From assembly GCA_964473455.1 (NCBI GenBank), contig CAYYQX010000002.1, forward strand, positions 1-64,000: a DNA stretch of 64,000 nt, read 5' to 3'. A program made the translations under genes and the position numbers. The notes under the pieces were generated by a model, which saw only the letters and a list, made by a program, of their open reading frames with translations, was not told where the DNA came from and searched no databases. Positions 50,952 to 59,548 of this stretch are shown here, in pieces (position 1 is the stretch's first letter; each line of letters begins with the position of its first letter). The stretch is from JALELF01 sp964473455. GTDB lineage: Bacteria; Bacillota_I; Bacilli_A; RF39; UBA660.

Positions 50952-52169
50952 ATGAAAATATTATTTATATCGTCTGATTATCCAAGGCCTGAAAAGAGTT
51001 CAAACATATATACTGATTTAGCCAAAGAGATTAATAATCAGAACCATATTATAAAGGTAGTTGTAACAGAAGAAAAGAAAAACATTGCAAAAACTACCTT
51101 GTTTGAAGAAAATGGGGTCCCTGTATTAAGAGTTAAAACCGGCAATATTTATGAAGTAGGTTTTACTGAAAAAACTATTACTTTTTTAACTTTAAGTAGG
51201 AATTTAATTAACGGAATAAATAAATATTTTTCAGGTGAGACATTTGATTTGATTTTGTTTCAGTCACCTCCAGTAACCTTTAATAAAGTTATTAAGTGGG
51301 CAACGAAGAAGTATAACTGTAAGTCTTATTTAATACTAAAGGATATTTTCCCTCAAAACGGAGTTGATATTGGGTTATATTCAAAATTAAGCCCTATATA
51401 TTTATATTTTAGAAATCAAGAAAAAGCTTTATATAAAATTAGTGATTATATAGGGTGTATGTCTAAAGGAAATGTCGATTATATACTAGCACACAACAAT
51501 CTTAAAAAAGAAAAAGTGGAGATATTTCCAAATTGTGAGATTATTGAAAAAATGCCAACGCTTTCATTAATAAATAAAAACAAGATACGAAAGAAATATG
51601 GTTTAGAAAAAAATGATGTTGTGGCTATATTTGGTGGTAATTTTGGTAAACCACAAGGACTTGATTTTTTATTGGAAATTTTAAATGAATACAAGTATTC
51701 TAAAAATATTAAATTTGTTTTAATTGGGCGAGGTACAGAAAAACATAGAATATTTAGTATAATAAAGGAAAAAAATTATAAAAACGTCTTTACTTTTAAT
51801 TTTATTCCAAGAAAAGATTATGATACGTTAACTCTTTCTTGTGATGTTGGGCTGATCTTTTTAGATAAAAGATTTACTATTCCTAATTTTCCATCTAAAA
51901 CGCTCTCTTACTTTAAAAATTCCTTACCAATTATGGCTTCTATTGATAAAAATACAGATTATAGTAGAATGCTTGAAGCAACAGACGCTGGGTTTTGGGT
52001 TGAAAATGGTGATTTAAAAGCGTTTAAAAATAAATTTAAACTATTAACAGGGGATGCGAAATTAAGAACGAAAATGGGGAAGAATGGTCGAAATTATTAT
52101 GAAAAAGAATGTGATGTTAAAAAGTTTGTCAAATTATTAGAAAAATGTGTGGAGGATAACAATGTTTAA
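50952..52169 (+). CDS. Glycosyltransferase family 4, WbuB-like
   Basis: This 405-residue GT-B protein resembles WbuB-type transferases for N-acetyl-L-fucosamine-like sugars: ISSDYPRPEKSSN, LILFQSPPVTF, YLILKDIFPQNGVDIG and the C-terminal PNFPSKTLSYFKNSLPIMA. It lies directly before capE and capF (8-base overlap), whose product is the matching class of donor. This supports transfer of a 2-acetamido-2,6-dideoxy-L-hexose, but which isomer is open. Confidence 0.85.
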   Translation: MKILFISSDYPRPEKSSNIYTDLAKEINNQNHIIKVVVTEEKKNIAKTTLFEENGVPVLRVKTGNIYEVGFTEKTITFLTLSRNLINGINKYFSGETFDLILFQSPPVTFNKVIKWATKKYNCKSYLILKDIFPQNGVDIGLYSKLSPIYLYFRNQEKALYKISDYIGCMSKGNVDYILAHNNLKKEKVEIFPNCEIIEKMPTLSLINKNKIRKKYGLEKNDVVAIFGGNFGKPQGLDFLLEILNEYKYSKNIKFVLIGRGTEKHRIFSIIKEKNYKNVFTFNFIPRKDYDTLTLSCDVGLIFLDKRFTIPNFPSKTLSYFKNSLPIMASIDKNTDYSRMLEATDAGFWVENGDLKAFKNKFKLLTGDAKLRTKMGKNGRNYYEKECDVKKFVKLLEKCVEDNNV

Positions 52170-53157
52170 AGATAAAGTTTTATTAATTACTGGAGGTACT
52201 GGTTCTTTTGGAAACGCTGTATTAGAAAAATTCTTAGATTCTGATATAAAAGAAATTAGAATCTTTTCAAGAGACGAGAAAAAACAAGATGATATGAGAA
52301 AGAAGTATAACAACGCTAAAATAAAGTTTTATATTGGTGATGTTAGAGATTATAACAGTATTGATGATGCGATGGATGGGGTTAATTTAGTTTTTCACGC
52401 GGCAGCTTTAAAACAGGTTCCATCTTGTGAATTTTTTCCTATTGAAGCCGTTAAAACGAACGTTCTTGGAACTAATAATGTGCTTGAAGCTGCAATTAAC
52501 CATAATGTTGAAAAGGTAATTGTTTTAAGTACTGATAAAGCTGCTTATCCAATTAATGCGATGGGTATGAGTAAAGCTTTAATGGAAAAGGTAGCTGTTG
52601 CTAAAGGTAGAAACTTAAAGACTGGCTCTACTGTAATTTGTCGTACAAGATATGGCAATGTAATGGCTAGTAGAGGATCTGTTATACCTTTGTTTTTAGA
52701 ACAAATCAAAGAAGGTAAAGATTTAACTATAACTAACCCTAATATGACTAGATTTATGATGACTTTGGAAGATGCGGTTAATTTAGTAGTGTATGCTTTT
52801 AAGAATGGTCAACAAGGAGACTTGTTTGTTCAAAAAGCTCCTGCGGCTACTGTTCAAGTTTTAGCAGAAGCAATGAAGAAATTAACAAACAGTAATGTTG
52901 GGATTAAAAACATTGGAACAAGGCATGGTGAAAAGTTATATGAAGTATTAGTTACTAAAGAAGAGATGGCAACAGCTATTGATCTTGGAGAATACTTTAG
53001 AGTTCCAGCTGATAATAGAGACCTTAATTACGCTAAATATGAATCAAAAGGTAATACAAAACTTGAAGATTTTATTGAATATAATTCTGATAATACAAAA
53101 AGACTTGATGTTGATGGAATGATAGATTTATTAAAAAAATTAGATTTATTTAAGTAG
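52162..53157 (+). CDS. capE: UDP-GlcNAc 4,6-dehydratase/epimerase (CapE/FnlA)
   Basis: This 331-residue SDR enzyme has the nucleotide motif TGGTGSFGN near the N-terminus, STDKAAYPINAMGMSKALME with an MxxxK instead of YxxxK active site (known for CapE/FlaA1-like enzymes), and TRYGNVMASRGSVIP. It removes water from UDP-GlcNAc and inverts C5 (and C3) to give the 4-keto-6-deoxy-L sugar. GGAGGATAAC lies in the end of the previous gene; the in-frame GTG 52147 is in that site, so ATG 52162 is chosen. Confidence 0.92.
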   Translation: MFKDKVLLITGGTGSFGNAVLEKFLDSDIKEIRIFSRDEKKQDDMRKKYNNAKIKFYIGDVRDYNSIDDAMDGVNLVFHAAALKQVPSCEFFPIEAVKTNVLGTNNVLEAAINHNVEKVIVLSTDKAAYPINAMGMSKALMEKVAVAKGRNLKTGSTVICRTRYGNVMASRGSVIPLFLEQIKEGKDLTITNPNMTRFMMTLEDAVNLVVYAFKNGQQGDLFVQKAPAATVQVLAEAMKKLTNSNVGIKNIGTRHGEKLYEVLVTKEEMATAIDLGEYFRVPADNRDLNYAKYESKGNTKLEDFIEYNSDNTKRLDVDGMIDLLKKLDLFK

Positions 53158-53164
53158 GTGAATT

Positions 53165-54268
53165 ATGAAGGTATTAATAACTGGTTCAGACGGATTTATT
53201 GGTAAGAATTTACTTGTCCATTTAAGAGAAATAAAAGAAGTTGAAATAGTTACTTTTGATGTTAAGGATGATTTTTCTAAGATTGAAAAAAGTATTGATT
53301 CGATTGATTTTATTTTTCATTTTGCCGGTGTTAATAGACCTGTTAGTGTAGAGGATTTTTATAAAGGTAATACTGATTTAACTAAACAAATAGTAGATTT
53401 AATAAAGGGTAAGAATATACCACTATTAATTACTTCTAGTATTCAAGCTATCAAGGATAATGATTATGGTAAGAGTAAAAAGTTAGCAGAAGATTATATA
53501 AAGGCTAATTTAACTAATTATTATATTTATCGACTTCATAATGTTTTTGGTAAGTGGTGTCGCCCTAACTATAATTCAGTCATTGCAACTTTTTGTTATA
53601 ATATTGCCAATAATTTAGAGATAAAAGTTGATAATAGAGAAACTGAAATAACCTTTGTTTATATTGATGACATTATGAATGAATTTATTAATGTTTTAAA
53701 TGGTAAAAAATCTGATGAGGTAATAGATGATATTTGTTATATTAATCCAAAATATAGTGTTACTTTAGGGTATATAGCTGATAAATTGCATGAGTTTAAT
53801 GATTGTTTAAATTCAATTTATGTTCCAAATACTGGTAATGATTTTGTTAAAAAATTATATTCTACTTTTATTAGTTATTTACCAATGGATAGATTAGTTA
53901 CACAAGCTGAGAAAAAAGAAGATGAAAGAGGATTCTTTGTTGAGTTAGTTAGAACAAAGGACAGTGGTCAATTTTCTATATCTTATAGTAAAGCAGGGGT
54001 TTCTAGGGGTGATCATTATCACCACACTAAATCAGAAAGATTTATGGTTGTTAAAGGTAAAGCTAAAATTAGTTTTTCTTCTGCAATTACTAATGATAAG
54101 TATTCGTTTATAGTAGATGATAAAGTAATTAAGATTATTACTATTCCTGTTGGATATAGTCATAAAATAGAAAATATTGGCAAGAAAGAACTTGTTTTAG
54201 CGTTGTGGTGTAATGAAGTGTTTGATATAAATAGGCCTGATACATATTATATGAAAGTAGTGGAGTAA
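53165..54268 (+). CDS. capF: Bifunctional cupin/SDR sugar reductase (CapF/FnlB/WbjC)
   Basis: This 367-residue protein has an N-terminal SDR domain (GSDGFIGKN and Tyr-Lys in DYGKSKKLAED) and a C-terminal cupin (SRGDHYHHTKSERF with His and Glu metal ligands). CapF reduces the CapE product with NADPH to UDP-2-acetamido-2,6-dideoxy-L-talose. Its stop overlaps the next ATG by one base. The third enzyme, the CapG/FnlC 2-epimerase that would give UDP-L-FucNAc, is not found in the window. Confidence 0.92.
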   Translation: MKVLITGSDGFIGKNLLVHLREIKEVEIVTFDVKDDFSKIEKSIDSIDFIFHFAGVNRPVSVEDFYKGNTDLTKQIVDLIKGKNIPLLITSSIQAIKDNDYGKSKKLAEDYIKANLTNYYIYRLHNVFGKWCRPNYNSVIATFCYNIANNLEIKVDNRETEITFVYIDDIMNEFINVLNGKKSDEVIDDICYINPKYSVTLGYIADKLHEFNDCLNSIYVPNTGNDFVKKLYSTFISYLPMDRLVTQAEKKEDERGFFVELVRTKDSGQFSISYSKAGVSRGDHYHHTKSERFMVVKGKAKISFSSAITNDKYSFIVDDKVIKIITIPVGYSHKIENIGKKELVLALWCNEVFDINRPDTYYMKVVE

Positions 54269-55452
54269 TGAAGAAATTAGTACAAATTAACGTTGTTTGT
54301 AATGGTTCTACTGGTAGAATTATGTGTGATATAGCAAAAGAAGCAAGTGATTTTGAGTCTTTTTGCTTTTTTGGTAGAGGAAAACCTAACAAAGAACTTA
54401 ATTGTATTAAAATTGATAATAAATTAGAAGTTTATTTTCATGTTTTTTTAACTAGAGTCTTTAATAAGCATGGACATGGATCATACTTTGCTACTAAAAG
54501 AATGATTAAGAAATTAAAAAAAATCAATCCTGATGTTATCCATATGCACAATATTCATGGATATTATCTTAATTTAAAGTTGTTATTTAATTATTTAAAG
54601 AATGATTATAAAGGTAAAACTATTTGGACTCTTCATGACTGTTGGCCTTTTACGGGTCACTGTAGCCATTTTACGATTGTTAAATGTAATAAATGGAAAA
54701 AGGTATGTGGGAATTGTCCGCAAGTAAAAGAGTACCCAAAAGCCCTAATACTTGACACTTCAAAAGAAGAGTTTTTATTTAAAAAAGAATTGTTTACTAA
54801 TGTTAATAATTTAACAATTGTTACGCCTTCTAAATGGTTAGCTAATTTAGTAAAAAAATCTTTTTTGAAAAAGTATAACGTTGAAGTTATAAATAATGGC
54901 ATTGATTTAAATGTTTTTAAACCGACTTATGATGAAAGTATATATAATAAATATAGTATACCAAGAGATAAGAAAATAATACTCGGTGTAGCAAGTATTT
55001 GGACAGAAAAAAAAGGTCTAAATGACTTTATTAAACTCGCAAAATTTATTAGTAATGAATATGTTATAGTATTAGTAGGGAAGTTATTGAAAAAAGGTAT
55101 ATTTCCTTCTAATATAATTCACATTAACAGGACTGATGATGCGGTGGAGTTAGCTAAGATATATACTATAGCTCATGTGTTTTTTAATCCGTCACATGAA
55201 GAAACTTTTTCACTAACTATTGCCGAAGCAAAAAATTGTGGCCTAGAGTCAATTGTTTTTGACACATCAGCACCAAAAGAGATCACAAACAAAAATGATT
55301 GTGTTATAAAAAAGGCAATGTATAAAAAAGGTGACGATATATTTAATGAAATGAAAAAGTATATTGAAGAATTAAAACACGATAAAATTAAATTAACAAA
55401 AAAATATGATAAAAGTAGCATGATTGACGAGTATGTTTTTTTATATAGATAG
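54268..55452 (+). CDS. Glycosyltransferase family 4 with Cys-rich insert
   Basis: This 394-residue GT-B protein contains TLHDCWPFTGHCSHF, then CNKW...CGNCP, a Cys group shared with the 41034 glycosyltransferase and with WcaC-type proteins as I recall them. The donor domain has GVASIWTEKKGL and EETFSLTIAEA. It starts in a TAATG overlap with capF, so it is coupled to the sugar-making pair. The acceptor is unknown. Confidence 0.85.
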   Translation: MKKLVQINVVCNGSTGRIMCDIAKEASDFESFCFFGRGKPNKELNCIKIDNKLEVYFHVFLTRVFNKHGHGSYFATKRMIKKLKKINPDVIHMHNIHGYYLNLKLLFNYLKNDYKGKTIWTLHDCWPFTGHCSHFTIVKCNKWKKVCGNCPQVKEYPKALILDTSKEEFLFKKELFTNVNNLTIVTPSKWLANLVKKSFLKKYNVEVINNGIDLNVFKPTYDESIYNKYSIPRDKKIILGVASIWTEKKGLNDFIKLAKFISNEYVIVLVGKLLKKGIFPSNIIHINRTDDAVELAKIYTIAHVFFNPSHEETFSLTIAEAKNCGLESIVFDTSAPKEITNKNDCVIKKAMYKKGDDIFNEMKKYIEELKHDKIKLTKKYDKSSMIDEYVFLYR

Positions 55453-55461
55453 GTGATGCAA

Positions 55462-57915
55462 ATGAATATATTATACATTTCAACAGTTTGTTCAAATAAA
55501 AAATATAGTGAACTTTTTAAGTTATGTAACGGAAAAGTGTTTCCATCAATTCAGAACTTTCATAGTTCGATTTTATCAGGTTTAAAACAAAATGGTTGCA
55601 ATATAACTGCTTTGTCTGGACTTACAGTTTCTCAAAAAACAACAAAAAAGATATTTTTTAAATATGATCACGAAATTGAAAATGGCATTACATACCGTTA
55701 TCCGTTTTTTATTAATTTGATTGGTTTTAAACAATTCTTTATTGCATTTCAAATGTTAGTATTTATCATATTTTGGTTCTTTAAAAACACAAAAAAAGAA
55801 AAGTTTGTTATAATAGACTCATCTTATGTTTCTGTTTCATTTATTAGTTTATTTATCTCAAAAATATTAAATTTAAAAGTTGCTGCTATTGTTGCTGACA
55901 TATATGACTATATGTCTGATAAGATTAATAAAAATAAGTCTTTACTAAAAAGAATTTTATCTTTTTTTTCAAGATTCTGTTGGACTCATTATGATTTTTT
56001 TATTTTGTTAACAGAAGCAATGAACTTAGTTATTAATCAAAAGAATAAGCCATATTTTGTTATGGAAGGTATTGTTGAAAATGATAAATTTTCAAATATT
56101 CCTAGTATAAAAAAACAATCGTCCGATGAAGTGATTTTTATGTATGCAGGCGGATTGCATAAAAAGTATGGTCTGAAAAGATTTATAGATGCTTTTATAG
56201 AAATAGATAATCCAAAATTACAATTATGGCTTTTTGGCAGTGGTGATTTAGACTCATATATTGAAAAACTTAGCAAAAAAAACATAATTTATTGGGGAAA
56301 AATGCCAAACGAAAAAATTTTAGAAATGGAAAAAAAAGCAGATATACTTATTAATCCTAGATTTTCTAAATCAGAATATACTAAATATTCTTTCCCATCC
56401 AAAATTATTGAATATATGGCATCAGGAACACCTGTTCTAACTACTAAATTACCAGGAGTTCCAAAAGAATATGATAACTATATTTATTGTTTTGATAGGG
56501 AAACAAAAAAAGGATTTATTGATAAAATAAATGAAATGATAAACATTTCAAGAGAAAAACTTATTGCAAAAGGAAAAACAGCCCAGGAGTTTATTTTTAA
56601 AAACAAGAATAGTACAGTTCAAACAAAAAAAATATTAAATAATATAAAAGAGATTAGTAATAAAAGCGAAAATTATATCGTTCCAAAAATTTCAAACAAA
56701 ATATTTCAAACATATTTGTTAGTATTATTTGTAATGTTTTTATTCTTAAGTAGAAACACTTTATATTCTTCTTTATATCTTGGAGTTGAAAATTCTTATT
56801 ATATTTTATTGGTAATGTCACTCCCTTTGTTATACAAATATTTTAAGAATACATTTGCTAGCGATATAAAAACCAGATTATTCAAAACATTCTGTACTTT
56901 TATAGCTTTTATTGTGGTGGTTACGCTTCTAAAAGGAGACTTTCAATCATATATATTTTCTACTATTGTTTCCCTTTGCATAGGATATATTTATTCTAGA
57001 ATGATCATTTTTGAAAAATTCAAAAGATTTTTTGTTCTTGTAATATGCCTGTTATCAATATCTTCCATTGTAAACCTCGTATTTATAAAAACGCTTAGTG
57101 TAAATTCAACGATTTTAGAGTTTTTAAGAACCACAGGATTATATAAAATTAACTCGAGTGGAACACCATTTTTTTGCTTATTTACTTCTTTTGTAGCGGA
57201 CTTTAAAAACTATTTTAGAAATTTTTCGATTTTTACTGAGCCTGCTTTCTTTCAATTTTATATATTTTTTGCTTTTTTAATTGAAATCTTTTCACAAAAC
57301 AAAAACAAAATCAAAAAAATAATTATTTTATTATTAGCAGTTTTTTCCACTTTTTCTGCCGCTGGAATAATAATGCTTATCCTTACATTTATATATTTTA
57401 TTATCTATGGCATAGTATATAAAAAAAAGGAATATTTTTTGTGGATTTTTATAATCATATTAGCATTAGGAACAATTATGTTTTTTAACCATAACATATA
57501 TATTTTATTTATTAATTCAGCAAAGAAAATATATACTTTTAATCAATCATCTGTTGCAAGATATGGTAGTATTTTGAATAATATTGTTGAATTTGTAAAA
57601 AGCCCAATAATAGGAAATAAATTTGATTTCATTATTATGGGAAGAACAATAACTAATACATTTTTTTCGTCCGCAGCTATTTTCGGTTTTGCTTTTCCTA
57701 TATTCTTAATGACTATAATGTACAATACCGTGTCTAATATTTCAAAAAACAAATGGAATAAACTTTTTGCTTTTATTATTTTATTTTTGTCAATTAATAA
57801 CCATATATTTTTTGGAGTCCAGTCCTTTTGGATTATATTTTTGCCGTTTGCTTTTGCAAATAAAAACACAATGACTAAGCCAAATACAAGCGAGAATGTT
57901 AATGGAAAAAATTAG
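55462..57915 (+). CDS. Fusion of a GT4 glycosyltransferase and an O-antigen polymerase-like domain
   Basis: This is one uninterrupted frame of about 817 residues. Residues 1-400 form a GT-B glycosyltransferase (NILYISTVCSNKKYS, FMYAGGLHKKYGLKRF, FPSKIIEYMASGTPVL). From about 415 onward there are ten or so membrane segments with the Wzy-like stretch NFSIFTEPAFFQFY and a large outside loop. GTG 55453 lies within the ribosome site AGGTGATG; ATG 55462 fits best. I find no frameshift. It may couple the last sugar addition to polymerisation, or be a scaffold. Confidence 0.8.
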   Translation: MNILYISTVCSNKKYSELFKLCNGKVFPSIQNFHSSILSGLKQNGCNITALSGLTVSQKTTKKIFFKYDHEIENGITYRYPFFINLIGFKQFFIAFQMLVFIIFWFFKNTKKEKFVIIDSSYVSVSFISLFISKILNLKVAAIVADIYDYMSDKINKNKSLLKRILSFFSRFCWTHYDFFILLTEAMNLVINQKNKPYFVMEGIVENDKFSNIPSIKKQSSDEVIFMYAGGLHKKYGLKRFIDAFIEIDNPKLQLWLFGSGDLDSYIEKLSKKNIIYWGKMPNEKILEMEKKADILINPRFSKSEYTKYSFPSKIIEYMASGTPVLTTKLPGVPKEYDNYIYCFDRETKKGFIDKINEMINISREKLIAKGKTAQEFIFKNKNSTVQTKKILNNIKEISNKSENYIVPKISNKIFQTYLLVLFVMFLFLSRNTLYSSLYLGVENSYYILLVMSLPLLYKYFKNTFASDIKTRLFKTFCTFIAFIVVVTLLKGDFQSYIFSTIVSLCIGYIYSRMIIFEKFKRFFVLVICLLSISSIVNLVFIKTLSVNSTILEFLRTTGLYKINSSGTPFFCLFTSFVADFKNYFRNFSIFTEPAFFQFYIFFAFLIEIFSQNKNKIKKIIILLLAVFSTFSAAGIIMLILTFIYFIIYGIVYKKKEYFLWIFIIILALGTIMFFNHNIYILFINSAKKIYTFNQSSVARYGSILNNIVEFVKSPIIGNKFDFIIMGRTITNTFFSSAAIFGFAFPIFLMTIMYNTVSNISKNKWNKLFAFIILFLSINNHIFFGVQSFWIIFLPFAFANKNTMTKPNTSENVNGKN

Positions 57916-57940
57916 GTAAAATTAAATAAGGAGAAAAAGC

Positions 57941-58813
57941 GTGAAAAATAGTGAGTTGAAAAATTTATCAAAAAGAAAAGCAGAATTTTTAAAAGGATTA
58001 CATGAGTGTGAACTAAATATATTAAAAGAAGTAACTAGAGTTTGCAAAAAACTAAATATAAAATACTATCTTGATGGTGGTACAATGTTAGGTGCAATTA
58101 GACATCAAGGATTTATTCCATGGGATGATGATATTGATGTTTTCATGCTAAGAGAGGATTACGAGAGGTTTTTAATAGAAGCCCCAAAACATCTAAATAA
58201 AAAATACTTTTTACAAACATATAACAGTGATAAAAATTACTTAAATTCTTTTGCAAAAATGAGGAACAGCGAAACAACTTTTATTGAAAAGACTGTAAAA
58301 AAAGTAAACTCAAATCACGGAGTATATATTGACATTTTTGTATATGATAATTATAACCCAGTACTTAGTGTTAATAACACCATACTAAACCTATTGCTGA
58401 AATGGTATAACTTAAAATTATACAAATATTACTGTGTATCAACACGAAAACGAAAAATAAAAAGTGCAATATCTAAAACTTTGTTCTTCTATTTCAAATC
58501 TATCACAAAACAACTCATAAAAAAAGATAAAATTATTCAATATTATAAAAATAAACCCTGTAAATATGTAAGAAGTTATTCTTCAACTTATTCATTAGAA
58601 AGAGCTATCTTTAAAAAAGAATGGCTTGGAAAAGGCAAACTAGTAAAATTTGAAGATATTGAAGCATACGTTCCTGAAAATTATGATATGTGGTTAAAAA
58701 CCATATATGGTGATTATATGAAATTACCTCCAAAAGAAAAAAGAAAACCTCATCATGATTGTGAAATGATTGATCTAAACAAATCATATTTGGAATATAA
58801 AAAAGGAAAGTGA
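57941..58813 (+). CDS. licD: LicD family phosphotransferase
   Basis: This 290-residue protein has the LicD/nucleotidyltransferase-fold core: YYLDGGTMLGAIRHQGFIPW, DDDIDVFMLREDYERF with the catalytic Asp residues, and HGVYIDIFVYD. The C-terminus has KPHHDCE. Family members move phosphocholine or another phospho-alcohol from a CDP donor onto a surface glycan. The start is GTG 57941 after AAGGAG. A cytidylyltransferase and an SDR follow, probably to make the CDP donor. Confidence 0.9.
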   Translation: MKNSELKNLSKRKAEFLKGLHECELNILKEVTRVCKKLNIKYYLDGGTMLGAIRHQGFIPWDDDIDVFMLREDYERFLIEAPKHLNKKYFLQTYNSDKNYLNSFAKMRNSETTFIEKTVKKVNSNHGVYIDIFVYDNYNPVLSVNNTILNLLLKWYNLKLYKYYCVSTRKRKIKSAISKTLFFYFKSITKQLIKKDKIIQYYKNKPCKYVRSYSSTYSLERAIFKKEWLGKGKLVKFEDIEAYVPENYDMWLKTIYGDYMKLPPKEKRKPHHDCEMIDLNKSYLEYKKGK

Positions 58814-58822
58814 GAAATAAGT

Positions 58823-59548
58823 ATGAATATAGCAATTATAACTGCTGGTGGGATTGGGGCAAGAATGGGCAACAAAACGCCAAAACAATTTATAAAAATA
58901 AATAAAAAACCAATAATCGTTTATACACTAGAAAGATTTGAAAATAATGATAATATTGATAAAATTATATTAGTTTGTTTAAAAAAATGGCAAAAAAAAC
59001 TAGAAAAATTTACTATAGATTATAACATTACAAAAGTGTGCTCAATAATAGAAGGCGGGGAAACTAACTTTGAAAGTATAAAAAAAGGTGTAATGGAAGC
59101 ACATAGCAAATTTAAAGATGATGATATTGTTATAATGCACGATGGTATTAGGCCAAATGTCTCAGGCGAAGTCATAGATGACTCGCTTAGAGTTTGCAAA
59201 GAATTTGGGAATAGCACATCAGTAATACAATGTGTTGAAGTAATGATGCTTACAGAAGATAAAATATGTTCTACAAGTCATGTTCATAGAGATAAGCTAA
59301 TGAGAGCGCAAACTCCACAAGCTTTCCATATTGGAGAACTTATTGAATTATACAAAGAGGCAGATAAAAAAGGAATTACTAATTCTACTTCGTTGTGCTC
59401 ACTGTTTGTGGAACTAGGAAGAAAAGTATATTTATCAAAAGGATCAGAAGCAAATATAAAATTAACAGTCCCAGTAGATATAGAAATACTTAAAACACTA
59501 TTAAAAAATGAAAGAAGAGTTAATAATGCTAGAAAAAATGAAAAATAA
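58823..59548 (+). CDS. IspD/TarI-type cytidylyltransferase
   Basis: This 241-residue protein has the CTP-binding front IITAGGIGARMGNKTPKQF, then IVMHDGIRPNVS and the family signature DKLMRAQTPQAF. The fold makes CDP-alcohols: methylerythritol (IspD) or ribitol/arabinitol (TarI-like). Its place between licD and an SDR favours a TarI-like role in glycan decoration over isoprenoid synthesis. It overlaps the following gene by 23 bases. Confidence 0.85.
   Translation: MNIAIITAGGIGARMGNKTPKQFIKINKKPIIVYTLERFENNDNIDKIILVCLKKWQKKLEKFTIDYNITKVCSIIEGGETNFESIKKGVMEAHSKFKDDDIVIMHDGIRPNVSGEVIDDSLRVCKEFGNSTSVIQCVEVMMLTEDKICSTSHVHRDKLMRAQTPQAFHIGELIELYKEADKKGITNSTSLCSLFVELGRKVYLSKGSEANIKLTVPVDIEILKTLLKNERRVNNARKNEK

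Noticed and set aside
58823..59548. Housekeeping IspD of the MEP pathway
   Set aside because: The family motif cannot tell them apart, but the position between licD and an SDR in a glycan locus makes a TarI-like role more likely.
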